18,832 nt of DNA from CAINVV01 sp964528535 (GCA_964528535.1 CAZGSQ010000070.1:1-18832), one strand, 5' to 3'. Positions 1 through 7,300 are shown, numbered from the stretch's first letter. Notes: a model not told the origin generated them from the sequence alone. Numbers and translations are program-made.

Positions 1-489
1 TTCATTTGCATCCGAAATTCGGGTGACATAACGTTCCATCTGCAGAAGGCTCACTTGTGTGCTGTAGTTCGGGCCAGTCAGTTCACCAACCAGTTTGTCG
101 ATGCCAATGGTTTCTGCCTCATAATTCCATCGGGCCAGGTTGGCAAACTTGTCATACAAAATTCGCAAAGTCCGGCTGGCTTCGATTTCAGCAGGATCCT
201 CAGAAACTGCATACAATCTAAGGGCTTTCCCGAATGCAATTAGGGCTTTGTCACGAAGGTTGTCGGCTTGTAAAATTTTTTCAGTTTTTTCCATCTTACG
301 TACTTGTGCAAGAGCCTTCTCATAATGATCAGCGAACAGAACCAGTTCTTTTAAATAGGCATTTAACGGTGCATCCGTCAGCAAATTCTGATCGATGGTC
401 ATGAGGTCGTTTAAGTGGCGTTTCATTAGCTGTCCGCCTTCCATGTTGGTCAACACGGAAGTGTGCAAAGGTTGAAGAAGATGTTTCAT
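1..489 (-). CDS. DUF6261 family protein, partial (3' end beyond window)
   Basis: The reverse strand is open from an ATG at 489 to the window edge, giving 163 residues without a stop. The protein begins MKHLLQPLHTSVLTNMEGG and continues as charged, mostly helical sequence with no signal peptide or membrane segment, so it is probably cytoplasmic. The opening (Leu-x-x-Leu-His-Thr-Ser, then a helical stretch with Asp-Gln-Asn-Leu-Leu) resembles the Bacteroidota family DUF6261, whose members are about 230-260 aa and have no known function; the assignment is from memory of the family. Short forward-strand reading frames in the same stretch have no recognisable content. Upstream on the reverse strand is AT-rich DNA with a TTTG at about 527-530 but no convincing -7 box. 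Confidence 0.7.
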   Translation of the reverse strand, partial: MKHLLQPLHTSVLTNMEGGQLMKRHLNDLMTIDQNLLTDAPLNAYLKELVLFADHYEKALAQVRKMEKTEKILQADNLRDKALIAFGKALRLYAVSEDPAEIEASRTLRILYDKFANLARWNYEAETIGIDKLVGELTGPNYSTQVSLLQMERYVTRISDANE

Positions 490-1027
490 GGTATTAATTT
501 TTAGGTGCAATAATTATATTGTAATTTACACCAAATTTTTTAATTTTTCAACAGAAAAATAGAATTATTTAGCCTTACAGAAAGATATTTTATAAAATTG
601 CAAGTTGAAAGCAGCTCATATGGAGGTGGTTGAAACTGATTTGGCCTGATTGCACCTCATGTACCTTCGGGCGGTTGTGTTTTGGAATCTTTACCGCGTA
701 TCTTGAGGCAAAAGGAGCTGATTCGGGTTATCTGCTGCGCATGTTGGAGTGAGCGACGGAAATTGATGTAATTTGCACATCATGATCAGGTGAACGGCGG
801 CGTTTGGGGATATATGCAGCTCTTTTTCAAGATTCTGTCAGCGATTGAGGTTATTTCCTGCGTGAATTAGGGGCAGCGAAAATGTTTGAAGTAATTTGCC
901 TCTTGTTTTTGAACATGTTAAAGTGTTTGAGAAAATCGCACCATGTAATAATTAAGACAATTGAAATTTATATTCTTTCCAACTTTTCAAAAGCCAAGAC
1001 CATTTCAAAAATTCAATCAAATAATTT
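490..1027. other. Long non-coding spacer upstream of the secreted protein gene
   Basis: About 540 bases have no credible gene on either strand. The part at 490-600 is very AT-rich and holds the leader of the reverse-strand DUF6261 gene, with a 12-bp AT-only palindrome near 588-599. The middle part is the 123-bp repeat described separately. The part at 900-1027 is again AT-rich. There I see only a weak inverted repeat (CCAAGA near 995 against TCTTGG near 1027), which I do not interpret. Confidence 0.6.
601..895. repeat. Degenerate direct repeat, 123-bp period, about 2.4 copies
   Basis: Copy 1 (650-772) and copy 2 (773-895) both start with TTGCAC(C/A)TCATG and align from end to end with no gap. 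Shared blocks in register include TTGCAC, TCATG, GATT near 720 and 843, GGTTAT, CTGCG, AGCGA and GTAAT at the end. Identity is roughly 55-60% by eye, concentrated in these blocks. A partial earlier copy at 601-649 stays in the same register, sharing GTT, GC-GC-CAT and a GTG followed by GA. The next expected start at 896 matches only TTGC. All three reading frames that I followed contain stops, some of them at the same place in both copies, so it does not look like a living gene. The function is unknown; a decayed repeat element or a structured non-coding region are both possible. Confidence 0.6.
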
Positions 1028-1058
1028 CTTGGTCACCCCGTATAGTTGTTTAAATTTG
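1028..1058 (+). promoter_or_regulatory. Bacteroidota-type promoter for the type IX secreted protein
   Basis: TAAATTTG at 1051-1058 matches the Bacteroidota -7 consensus TAnnTTTG exactly. CTTG at 1028-1031 matches the -33 box TTTG in three of four bases. The spacer is 19 bases, the usual distance. Transcription would start near 1063, leaving a leader of about 25 bases before the ATG at 1090. This is inferred from the consensus only. Confidence 0.5.
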
Positions 1059-1089
1059 TAGGGTTGATGCTTTTCAGACAATTTTATTT

Positions 1090-2394
1090 ATGGTTAGAAA
1101 CAGGTTTTGCGTTCTTTTGTGTTTGTGGATGGCTTTGCTGGCAATTTTGCCGAATGTACTCACGGCACAATCACTATCTTCGGGAACTGCCGGTTACAAG
1201 GAGACTACTGCCTATCCAACTTTTCCAACGAATGACCCGATTTGGTATTTCTGCACGGTGGAAGGTGTGGCGGCTGGTTCGCTGACTGCACAATCGGCTG
1301 GGTCGGTTGTAACCTTTTTGTGGGAGAAATTTGATCAGACAGGAGTGAAATTCGTTAATTATTCCAATGAAACAGGAAAATCTTCCACACAAAGTAGCCT
1401 GTCTGACGGATGCTACCGGGTCTCTTTTACTGAAAATGGCAAGAGTTCTCAATTTCGGGCATGGGTGCTGAACGGCTGGAGCAAACCTTCGGCAGTGGTC
1501 GCCGAATCGACATGTAAATTATTAAGACTCTCCTCTTCTGTGACAGGAGCAAATTATCAATACAATGATTTGGCTACCGGAAAGGTTGTAATACTTGGTT
1601 CCAATTTTCGTTTCAGCTGGTTCGTGGGAACTCAATTTGTCTCCTCAGTTCAGAATCCAGCCATATCCTCTCCACCCTCACAAAATACTGTTTACAGGGT
1701 TGAAGTGATTGATCGATCAGGATGCATGAAGAGCACGGAGGTAAATTATAATTCCCCGGTACCAAAGGCCAAATTTTCGTGGAGCACTCCACAGCAAAAC
1801 GATCCGCAGTATGTGTTTCCGCAGGCACCCGCCAACATAGATTTCAAAAATCTCAGCGAAAACAGCGATCAGGATAAATTCGAGTGGTACTTGTTCAAAG
1901 ACAAGACAATCCTCGAATCGATGGGTGGTGGGACTGCTGTAATAGATTCAATTCAAACCGTTCTGTACGATGCGAATCCTTTGTACACTTATGAACTATC
2001 CGGTAAATACAAAGTTAAGCTTGTGGCCTCAAAAACATTGCAGTCACTTACCTGTCGCGATACCTTCTACTTGCCCGGATACATTGTGGTAGATACCTCA
2101 CTCGTAAAAGTTTCACCAGTCTTTACACCCAATGGGGATGGTGTCAATGACAAATTGATCATCAAAACCAGATCGCTCTCCTCACTGGACTTCACGGTTC
2201 TGAACAGGTGGGGAAAGGTGGTTCATCGTTTTTCTTCCACCAATTACCTTCCTGAGAATTCAGAGGTGGCTGCATGGGATGGCAAGGTCAATGGCAACCT
2301 ATGTACCCCCGGAGTCTATTTTTATGTTATCGATGCGCAGGGTCGGGATGGTGTACGTCGACGAACGAAGGGTTTTGTAGAGATGATTTGGTAA
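1090..2394 (+). CDS. Secreted protein with type IX secretion (gliding motility-associated) C-terminal domain
   Basis: 434 aa. The start at ATG 1090 gives a clear signal peptide with a hydrophobic core at residues 7-21 and likely cleavage after Ala26, leaving Gln27 as the first mature residue. The middle is beta-rich, and residues about 226-335 look PKD/Ig-like (FSWSTP, IDFKNLSENS, EWYLF, then SGKYKVKLVAS). The last 90 residues are the gliding motility-associated C-terminal (type B) sorting domain: FTPNGDGVND at 345-354, then VLNRWGKVVH, a WDGK turn and a G-V-Y-F-Y strand near the end. In this family the domain directs export through the type IX system to the surface or medium. The passenger has no catalytic motif that I recognise, so an adhesin or matrix role is a guess. 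No secretion component lies nearby, which is normal because T9SS cargo genes are scattered. Confidence 0.88.
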   Translation: MVRNRFCVLLCLWMALLAILPNVLTAQSLSSGTAGYKETTAYPTFPTNDPIWYFCTVEGVAAGSLTAQSAGSVVTFLWEKFDQTGVKFVNYSNETGKSSTQSSLSDGCYRVSFTENGKSSQFRAWVLNGWSKPSAVVAESTCKLLRLSSSVTGANYQYNDLATGKVVILGSNFRFSWFVGTQFVSSVQNPAISSPPSQNTVYRVEVIDRSGCMKSTEVNYNSPVPKAKFSWSTPQQNDPQYVFPQAPANIDFKNLSENSDQDKFEWYLFKDKTILESMGGGTAVIDSIQTVLYDANPLYTYELSGKYKVKLVASKTLQSLTCRDTFYLPGYIVVDTSLVKVSPVFTPNGDGVNDKLIIKTRSLSSLDFTVLNRWGKVVHRFSSTNYLPENSEVAAWDGKVNGNLCTPGVYFYVIDAQGRDGVRRRTKGFVEMIW

Positions 2395-2433
2395 TGTGGT
2401 AAATTTGGTGATTTGAGTAAGGATCAATAGAAG

Positions 2434-2706
2434 ATGATAAATGAAGAGTTAGAGAACGCCAGAAGCATCCTGTGGGCCCAGCAAAAGTGGCCGGGGATCT
2501 ATTATTTTAAATTTATCGTACCAAACGACAAGGTTAAACTGGAGTTGGTGAGAAAACTCTTCCAATTTGAGGATCAGATTACCTACAGAACCTCTAAAGA
2601 CATCCATTTTATCGCGCTTTCCTGTAAACAGGAGATGAATAGCCCCAATGAAGTGCTTGATTTGTACAGGAGAGCCAGGGAGATTGAAGGGGTAATCTCG
2701 TTGTAG
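2434..2706 (+). CDS. DUF493 (YbeD-like) family protein
   Basis: 90 aa, a small soluble protein. The pattern fits DUF493/YbeD: an early aromatic strand (residues 19-29, W-P-G-I-Y-Y-F-K-F-I-V), a central lysine/leucine helix, a strand around T-Y-R-T-S-K-D-I-H-F-I-A-L-S, and a final helix ending E-I-E-G-V-I-S-L. This is a ferredoxin-like ACT-type fold of about 90 residues. The name YbeD comes from an E. coli homologue of uncertain role near lipoate synthesis; the function in Bacteroidota is not established. It lies 39 bases after the type IX secreted protein in the same direction, so the two may be co-transcribed, though their functions look unrelated. The frame on the other strand across this gene has no recognisable content. 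Confidence 0.78.
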   Translation: MINEELENARSILWAQQKWPGIYYFKFIVPNDKVKLELVRKLFQFEDQITYRTSKDIHFIALSCKQEMNSPNEVLDLYRRAREIEGVISL

Positions 2707-2720
2707 ATGGAAAATGAGAA

Positions 2721-2749
2721 TTTGGAAGGACAAGAAAATGATACGTTTT
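2721..2749 (+). promoter_or_regulatory. Possible promoter for the S37-type peptidase gene
   Basis: TTTG at 2721-2724 is followed after 17 bases by TACGTTTT at 2742-2749, which matches TAnnTTTG at all but the last position. Transcription would start near 2755, about 48 bases before the ATG at 2803. The spacer is slightly short, so the call is tentative. Confidence 0.38.
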
Positions 2750-2802
2750 GACACATCCAAATAAGCAAGAAACAAAATTTGAAAATTCAATATGTCTGAC
2801 AG

Positions 2803-4113
2803 ATGATTTGCACAAGAATTAAAAAAACAGCAGGGCAATATTTATTGCTATTCATACTCTTCTTTGTAATTTTTCAAACGCTTGAGGCACAATCTCTTCT
2901 TGAGAAAGTAAAAGCACTTCCGGATGTTCTCTCTGTGGAAAAGATGGAGCAAAATCAGTTTTTTTCGGAAGCATATGTTGTTAACATAAAACAACCAATT
3001 GATCATATGCATCCTGAGAAGGGCTTTTTTCCGCAAAGGGTCTTCCTTTCGCACCTTGCGTATGAAAGTCCTGTAGTTTTTATCACAGAAGGTTATGGCG
3101 GTGGTTATGCCTACGGGAAAAGGTACCTCGATGAGTTATGTCCGTTGCTGCAAGCCAACCAACTCTTCGTCGAGCACCGTTACTTTGGAAAATCACGTCC
3201 TGATTCTATTCATTGGATTGACCTGACTGTGGAGAATGCAGCGGCTGATCAGCATCATGTTGTTCAGATTTTTAAACAATTGTACAAGGGGAAATGGGTT
3301 AGCACGGGTATCAGCAAAGGGGGCGAAACTGTGCTTTACCACAGGATGCTATTCCCTGATGACGTGGAGGCTTCAGTACCATTTGTGGCTCCACTCAATT
3401 TTTCGGTAGAGGAGAAAAGGCATCCTCGTTTTATTGAAAAAAAGGTGGCCAGCCGCTCAGAACGAAAATTAGTAAAGGAGTTTCAGACGGAAGTCCTCAA
3501 ACGAAAGGATAAATTGATGCCTATGTTTGAACAATTGGTCCAGGAAAAGAAATTTAGTTTCAAGGCACCACTCCGGGAAATTTATGATTATTCTGTCCTT
3601 GAGTACTCGTTCTCGTTCTGGCAGTGGGGCAATTCAGTCAAGATCATCCCTTCTTTGAAAGCCAGCGACAAGGAAATTTTTGATCATTGGCAGAAAATAA
3701 GTAGCTGTAGCTATTTTGATATTGAGAGTGGTAAGGCGACAGCCCCATTTTTTGTGCAGGCGTTGAGGCAGCTTGGCTACTATGCTTATGATACGAAACC
3801 ATTCAAAAGGGTCATGGAGACCAAAAATACCAGCGGTTACATTAAACATCTGTTTCTCGACAAGGACCAGATTTTTCCCTACGATCCTGAAATGAGCAAG
3901 GAGGTGGACCATTATCTTAGAAGAAGTGCCAGTAAGGTGATGCTGATTTATGGTGGAGTAGACCCATGGTCGGCCTCTGCTGCAACTGGTGGAAAGAATC
4001 CTGGAGTTGTGAAAATAGTTCAACCCGGCGGTAGTCACCGAAGCAGAATCTCCAACATGCCTGAACCGCTGAAGCAAAAAGCGATTGATACACTGAAGGA
4101 ATGGATGAGGTAA
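2803..4113 (+). CDS. Secreted serine peptidase, S37 (PS-10 tripeptidyl aminopeptidase) family
   Basis: 436 aa with an N-terminal signal peptide: basic residues 5-9, hydrophobic core 13-24, likely cut after Ala29 before Gln30. The fold is alpha/beta hydrolase. The oxyanion-side motif F-I-T-E-G-Y-G-G-G and the strand QLFVEHRYFGKSRP are typical of the S28/S37 peptidases. The nucleophile motif G-I-S-K-G-G gives Ser171. The later D-P-W (Asp387) and G-G-S-H (His412) complete a plausible triad. The order and the G-x-S-K-G-G form fit the S37 family, known from a Streptomyces tripeptidyl aminopeptidase, so it probably trims oligopeptides in the periplasm or outside. Some databases would label it S28, and that cannot be excluded by eye. 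It ends at a hairpin shared with the convergent ovoA region. Confidence 0.82.
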   Translation: MICTRIKKTAGQYLLLFILFFVIFQTLEAQSLLEKVKALPDVLSVEKMEQNQFFSEAYVVNIKQPIDHMHPEKGFFPQRVFLSHLAYESPVVFITEGYGGGYAYGKRYLDELCPLLQANQLFVEHRYFGKSRPDSIHWIDLTVENAAADQHHVVQIFKQLYKGKWVSTGISKGGETVLYHRMLFPDDVEASVPFVAPLNFSVEEKRHPRFIEKKVASRSERKLVKEFQTEVLKRKDKLMPMFEQLVQEKKFSFKAPLREIYDYSVLEYSFSFWQWGNSVKIIPSLKASDKEIFDHWQKISSCSYFDIESGKATAPFFVQALRQLGYYAYDTKPFKRVMETKNTSGYIKHLFLDKDQIFPYDPEMSKEVDHYLRRSASKVMLIYGGVDPWSASAATGGKNPGVVKIVQPGGSHRSRISNMPEPLKQKAIDTLKEWMR

Positions 4114-4136
4114 TGTGCTAATTTGATTTTAGGTCG

Positions 4137-4176
4137 AACGCTGACTTGTTGATAAGTACCACTACAAATCAGCGTT
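4137..4176. terminator. Convergent hairpin between the S37 peptidase and ovoA
   Basis: AACGCTGA at 4137-4144 pairs exactly with TCAGCGTT at 4169-4176. After one mismatch, TTGT (4146-4149) pairs with ACAA (4164-4167), giving an 8+4 bp stem around a 14-base loop. On the forward strand TTTCTT follows, a weak T tract. It lies 24 bases after the peptidase stop. The right arm contains the TGA stop of the methyltransferase on the other strand, so it may serve both genes, although the reverse-strand side lacks a T run. Confidence 0.45.
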
Positions 4177-4816
4177 TCTTCCAGACAGTAACAGTTACCT
4201 CTTTCAGAATAGATTTACGTTTGTTTATCCTGAAGATGGAGGGTAAAGTGGCTGATTTGTCTAATCTGATAAAGTGTTCATTCAAGATCTCTTCCATGGT
4301 TTCTGCGCCTCTGACGGGTTCGGCAGAGCTACGGAATCCTCCCAGCCAATTTTCCGGTTTGGTGAATTTTTCGTCCCAATCAAAAGCCGTGGCTATGATG
4401 AGAATTCCATTTTCATTCATTCGGTGATGCAATTCAGTGAGCAATTTTTTGGGCTGATAAATGCGATCCACGATGTCGTTTAGCAAAATCAGATCATATC
4501 CACTGAAGACGTTTTTCAAATTGGCGAAGTCCGACTGAAGAAATTTTACTTTGGTTACAAAGGGTTTCAGGTCAAAATCTTCCAGGGTCACCTGTCGGTA
4601 ATCGGCTATCTCGCCTTCATCAGGGAAAAGGTAGTTGATTCTTCCTTGCTCTTGTAACTGTGTTGCAACGCGGATAGTTCGGGCAGAAAGATCTACGCCG
4701 GTAACATTGTTAAATTTCCGGGCGAGTTCCCAGGTTGTCCTGCCTGTCTTGCATCCCATGTCAAGAGCACACCGTTGGTGCTCGTTTTTTGTAACTTTAA
4801 GACAAAATTCTGCCAA
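4169..4816 (-). CDS. ovoA: 4-mercaptohistidine N1-methyltransferase (OvoA C-terminal domain), separated from OvoA by an in-frame stop
   Basis: 215 codons from TTG at 4816. It is a class I SAM-dependent methyltransferase: motif I A-L-D-M-G-C-K-T-G at residues 17-25, V-D-L-S-A-R at 41-46 with acidic Asp42, then Y-D-L-I-L-L-N-D at 107-114 and the OvoA-specific D-W-D-E-K-F-T-K-P-E-N-W-L-G-G-F at 146-161. In OvoA this domain methylates the imidazole of 4-mercaptohistidine, the last step to ovothiol A. It lies in the same frame as the sulfoxide synthase and begins directly after that gene's TAG; the intervening codons read Lys-Ala before the TTG. The first ATG (codon 20) lies inside motif I, so only the TTG or readthrough can yield a working domain. 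No other stop interrupts the domain, which argues it is still selected or was only recently separated. Confidence 0.85.
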   Translation of the reverse strand: MAEFCLKVTKNEHQRCALDMGCKTGRTTWELARKFNNVTGVDLSARTIRVATQLQEQGRINYLFPDEGEIADYRQVTLEDFDLKPFVTKVKFLQSDFANLKNVFSGYDLILLNDIVDRIYQPKKLLTELHHRMNENGILIIATAFDWDEKFTKPENWLGGFRSSAEPVRGAETMEEILNEHFIRLDKSATLPSIFRINKRKSILKEVTVTVWKKR

Positions 4817-4822
4817 TGCTTT

Positions 4823-4825
4823 CTA
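4823..4825 (-). other. ovoA: In-frame amber (TAG) codon splitting ovoA
   Basis: The reverse-strand codons read GTG GCA AAT TTC TAG AAA GCA TTG GCA GAA TTT, that is V-A-N-F-stop-K-A-L-A-E-F. Ignoring the stop gives a continuous OvoA from 6277 to 4169 of about 700 residues, the usual length of the fused enzyme, and the flanking residues look like the normal inter-domain stretch. One base change from a sense codon such as CAG, AAG or TGG would create it. Confidence 0.85.
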
Positions 4826-6277
4826 GAAATTTGCCACATCATTTGGTGATTGACCATAGTGACTCTCACAATGGAGAATGACTTCCGGATCTGTTTCGCA
4901 AGAATCGTCCTTAATTTTGACTTCCTGGTAAGAAGACACATATCTGAATCCAGCATGTTGGTAAAAATGACGTCTGAAGGCATATCTGGATGCCCTGATG
5001 GCTTCGTTTCCTGTTGAGATCCAGGAACCGCCTTTGATCATGTTGTGACGCATGTCGAAAGTTGGCGTGGAAAAATCATCGTAGGAGGGATGAATTTTGA
5101 ATCCATCAAATCCTGAAATAGTAGTTTCTGTCCATTGCCAGACGTTACCCACAAGATCATAAAATTCGCCGAAGGAGAACTGATTTACGGGGCAAGGACT
5201 CTGGTAATGTTCCATGTTGATGTTACCTGGGGCAGTTTCCCATTCAGGGACGTCTTGGATTCTTGCGTTGTCGTGCAGCAGGTACCATTCCTCCTCGGTC
5301 ATCAACCGAACGGGCAGACCAATCTTCTCTTTTTTCCAGTTGCAAAAGGCTTTTGCTTCGAGGTAATTGACTTCGACAGGCCAGTTCCATGGCATTTCTA
5401 TCTCTTCGAATACGAGTCGTAAGCCATATTTATTTTCCTTTTTCCGCCAAAATAATGGCTGTTCGGCTTTGGTAAAAGTCTTCCAGCTCCAGCCTTCCTC
5501 TGTCCAGAAATTTTTGGTATGGTAGCCGTTTTCGAGAATAAATTCGAGAAATTCGCCATTCGAACAAAGGAAAGAGGATGCTTCAAAATCTTCTACATCA
5601 GCAATGTGGGAGCCATATTCATTGTCCCAGCCGTAGAGTTCATCGTTCATGGATTTTCCAAGTCTGACGATTCCGCCGGCGACTTTGAGTAATTTATTAA
5701 CAGGTGCGACATCAAAAATTTCGCATGTTTTCCAACCTGGAATTGGTTTCAGGAATTCCAGGGGAAGTTGACGTATGAGGACAGAAGATGTTTCTATGTG
5801 AATGCGGGCGTGTTCTATGCCCATCAGAATGATCCAGACTGGGTCTTCCCATCGTATTGGCATTTGCAGGGGCATGGTATTCAGGAGATGGATTACTGTC
5901 TCGTAGACTTTTTTTCTATAATCTTTTATCTCTTCGATGGCTGGCCATTTGTAATTGTTTTGGTTCAAATCGTCCCATGACATTTCATCGACGCCTATGG
6001 CAAACATGGCTTCGAATACTGGATTGATCCTGTTTTCCAGTACTTTGGAAATTACCAATTTGTTGATGAAGAAGGCAGCGGTATGGCCAAAATAGAAAAT
6101 CAGTGGATGGCGGAGCGGATCTGCAGTGCGGTACATGGCTCCGGTGTCGGCAAACACTTCAAAAAGATGCTCGTCCAATTGATAGGTTTTCTTGAAATAG
6201 GTCATGATTTCGGCCCTTTTTTCTTCGGGATTACCAGATTTCAACTGAATGGTTCGGGTAATAAAACGTGGATCCAT
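4823..6277 (-). CDS. ovoA: 5-histidylcysteine sulfoxide synthase (OvoA N-terminal part)
   Basis: 484 aa from ATG 6277. OvoA is a non-haem iron enzyme that joins cysteine and histidine with oxygen to give 5-histidylcysteine sulfoxide, the first step to ovothiol. Residues 1-170 are the DinB-like part, opening with the family pattern T-R-T-I-x-L-x-x-G-x-P-E-x-K-R-A-E. Likely iron ligands are His65 (F-G-H-T-A), His156 and His160 (E-H-A-R-I-H-I-E-T-S-S-V-L-I-R-Q). Residues about 180-450 are the formylglycine-generating-enzyme-like domain, with RLMTEEEW at 324-331, GNVWQW at 377-382, HPSYDDFSTPTFD at 396-408, KGGSW at 415-419 and AGFRYV at 442-447. The tail (461-484, with E-T-D and H-Y-G) is the linker that normally leads into the methyltransferase, but TAG ends it. 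The 59-base gap to the gene upstream suggests a separate or shared transcript. Confidence 0.93.
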   Translation of the reverse strand: MDPRFITRTIQLKSGNPEEKRAEIMTYFKKTYQLDEHLFEVFADTGAMYRTADPLRHPLIFYFGHTAAFFINKLVISKVLENRINPVFEAMFAIGVDEMSWDDLNQNNYKWPAIEEIKDYRKKVYETVIHLLNTMPLQMPIRWEDPVWIILMGIEHARIHIETSSVLIRQLPLEFLKPIPGWKTCEIFDVAPVNKLLKVAGGIVRLGKSMNDELYGWDNEYGSHIADVEDFEASSFLCSNGEFLEFILENGYHTKNFWTEEGWSWKTFTKAEQPLFWRKKENKYGLRLVFEEIEMPWNWPVEVNYLEAKAFCNWKKEKIGLPVRLMTEEEWYLLHDNARIQDVPEWETAPGNINMEHYQSPCPVNQFSFGEFYDLVGNVWQWTETTISGFDGFKIHPSYDDFSTPTFDMRHNMIKGGSWISTGNEAIRASRYAFRRHFYQHAGFRYVSSYQEVKIKDDSCETDPEVILHCESHYGQSPNDVANF

Positions 6278-6336
6278 ATAATATTTTAATTAAAGGATAA
6301 ACAGCTACAAATTAATCAGCAAAGTATGCAACGAAT

Positions 6337-6870
6337 TCACAAGAACTTGGCAACCTCCTTCTTGAGATCTCTTAAGGCCATGGCTATTGGCGAAGGCTCT
6401 TCTGCAAGGTATATGCCAAAGATTTTCTTACTCAATTCATAACCAGGGTCTCTGGGATCCAGCTCACCTGCAGAGTTGTTGATGATAGTAACCATTTTTT
6501 CCTTGGCTCCTTTGATGCTTTCCCAAAGAACCGGTGAAATGTATATTTGCTGAGAAAGATTGTGCTCGTATTCCTGCCGGATGGTTCCCAGCAATAGTTT
6601 GTGATAATGTTCAACATTCAAATCGTGTGGCAGAAGCCTGAGAAGTAGCGATTCAGGTGCAAGTCTTTCGAGAAAGAGTGTAAGTCTTTCAAACGCCTGC
6701 AATTTAACCGGAGTCATCTCTTTGCCATGCAATAGTCTCAATTCGTAGTCACGTCGGCGCTGATCATTTTCAAGCATGTCCCGAAAAAGAAAATAAGCAG
6801 TTAAAAAGACAATCAAAGCAGGAAGTGCAATCTTCAATATTTCCCAAAACCCGTTGAAATCGTTCGCCAT
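6337..6870 (-). CDS. Membrane-anchored protein of unknown function, probably DUF7935
   Basis: 177 aa. One N-terminal membrane segment at residues about 9-28 (I-L-K-I-A-L-P-A-L-I-V-F-L-T-A-Y-F-L-F) is followed by a charged, helical region rich in Arg, Glu and Leu (R-D-M-L-E-N-D-Q-R-R-R-D-Y-E-L-R), which may be coiled coil. A conserved-looking block reads L-Q-A-F-E-R-L-T-L-F-L-E-R-L-A-P, then a helix with Y-H-K-L-L-L-G-T-I-R-Q-E-Y-E-H-N-L-S-Q-Q. I recall this pattern as a Bacteroidota-restricted family (DUF7935), but the number is from memory. No catalytic residues are evident. It lies 37 bases after the small membrane protein in the same direction and 59 bases before ovoA, so the three may form one transcript. 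Confidence 0.72.
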   Translation of the reverse strand: MANDFNGFWEILKIALPALIVFLTAYFLFRDMLENDQRRRDYELRLLHGKEMTPVKLQAFERLTLFLERLAPESLLLRLLPHDLNVEHYHKLLLGTIRQEYEHNLSQQIYISPVLWESIKGAKEKMVTIINNSAGELDPRDPGYELSKKIFGIYLAEEPSPIAMALRDLKKEVAKFL

Positions 6871-6907
6871 AGCATGCCTTATTAGTGTATGTATTTACGT
6901 TGGATGG

Positions 6908-7300
6908 TTACTTTGGTTTCTGGATCAAACTGTAATACTGAAAGAACTGAATGGCAAAGAATAGTAGTGTCAGGCTGGCCAGAAGCAGGTATCTTTTTTT
7001 TTTGTGGTAAAAGAAAAATAGATCTGTTGCTGCCAGACAGGCTCCAGCGACATTTAACCATCCTGCTGTAACCAGGTAACGTGCAGTTTCCTGTAAAGGT
7101 AGGTTTCCCGAATAGTCGGGAAGGTGAATTTGAAACAAATTGTAATAGAGAGAGACCAAACTTGTAGCAATCAATACAGACCATCCCACGTAGGTATAGA
7201 TTGCCTTTTTATCTACGAATCCTATGATAACCAATGAGAAGCCTATAAAAATACCCCATAAGGGAAGAAGCATGGGGAGGTAAAGTTCGTGAGTTGGCAT
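6908..7300 (-). CDS. Small four-helix integral membrane protein, unknown function
   Basis: 130 aa from ATG 7300, chosen over an in-frame ATG at 7342 because the later start leads directly into M-P-T-H-E-L-Y and a membrane helix; the extra 14 residues add nothing recognisable. Four hydrophobic segments are visible: L-P-L-W-G-I-F-I-G-F-S-L-V-I-I-G-F, Y-V-G-W-S-V-L-I-A-T-S-L-V-S-L-Y-Y, T-A-G-W-L-N-V-A-G-A-C-L-A-A-T, and L-L-L-A-S-L-T-L-L-F-F-A-I-Q-F-F. Short basic loops (K-K-A, H-K-K-K-K-R) lie between them. I do not recognise the family. The coding strand contains a run of ten A (6994-7003) in the loop before the last helix. It is divergent from the HAD phosphatase and probably heads a transcript with the next gene. 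Confidence 0.65.
   Translation of the reverse strand: MPTHELYLPMLLPLWGIFIGFSLVIIGFVDKKAIYTYVGWSVLIATSLVSLYYNLFQIHLPDYSGNLPLQETARYLVTAGWLNVAGACLAATDLFFFYHKKKRYLLLASLTLLFFAIQFFQYYSLIQKPK

Noticed and set aside
995..1032. Inverted repeat CCAAGA / TCTTGG
   Set aside because: Only six base pairs with a loop of about 30 bases; too weak for a terminator or riboswitch.
1046..1285. A 79-codon forward frame overlapping the signal peptide of the secreted protein
   Set aside because: It is out of frame with the clear signal peptide and type IX protein, and has no features beyond hydrophobic runs copied from the overlap.
2449..2838. A 129-codon reverse-strand open frame over the DUF493 gene
   Set aside because: It covers the DUF493 gene antisense, has no recognisable domain and its composition looks like a shadow frame.
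3634..4077. A 147-codon reverse-strand open frame within the S37 peptidase gene
   Set aside because: The forward frame holds the catalytic Asp and His of the peptidase; the reverse product shows no family features.
4693..4983. A 96-codon reverse frame across the ovoA junction, considered as a frameshift bridge
   Set aside because: Both OvoA halves are already in one shared frame, so no frameshift is needed; this frame carries no OvoA residues.
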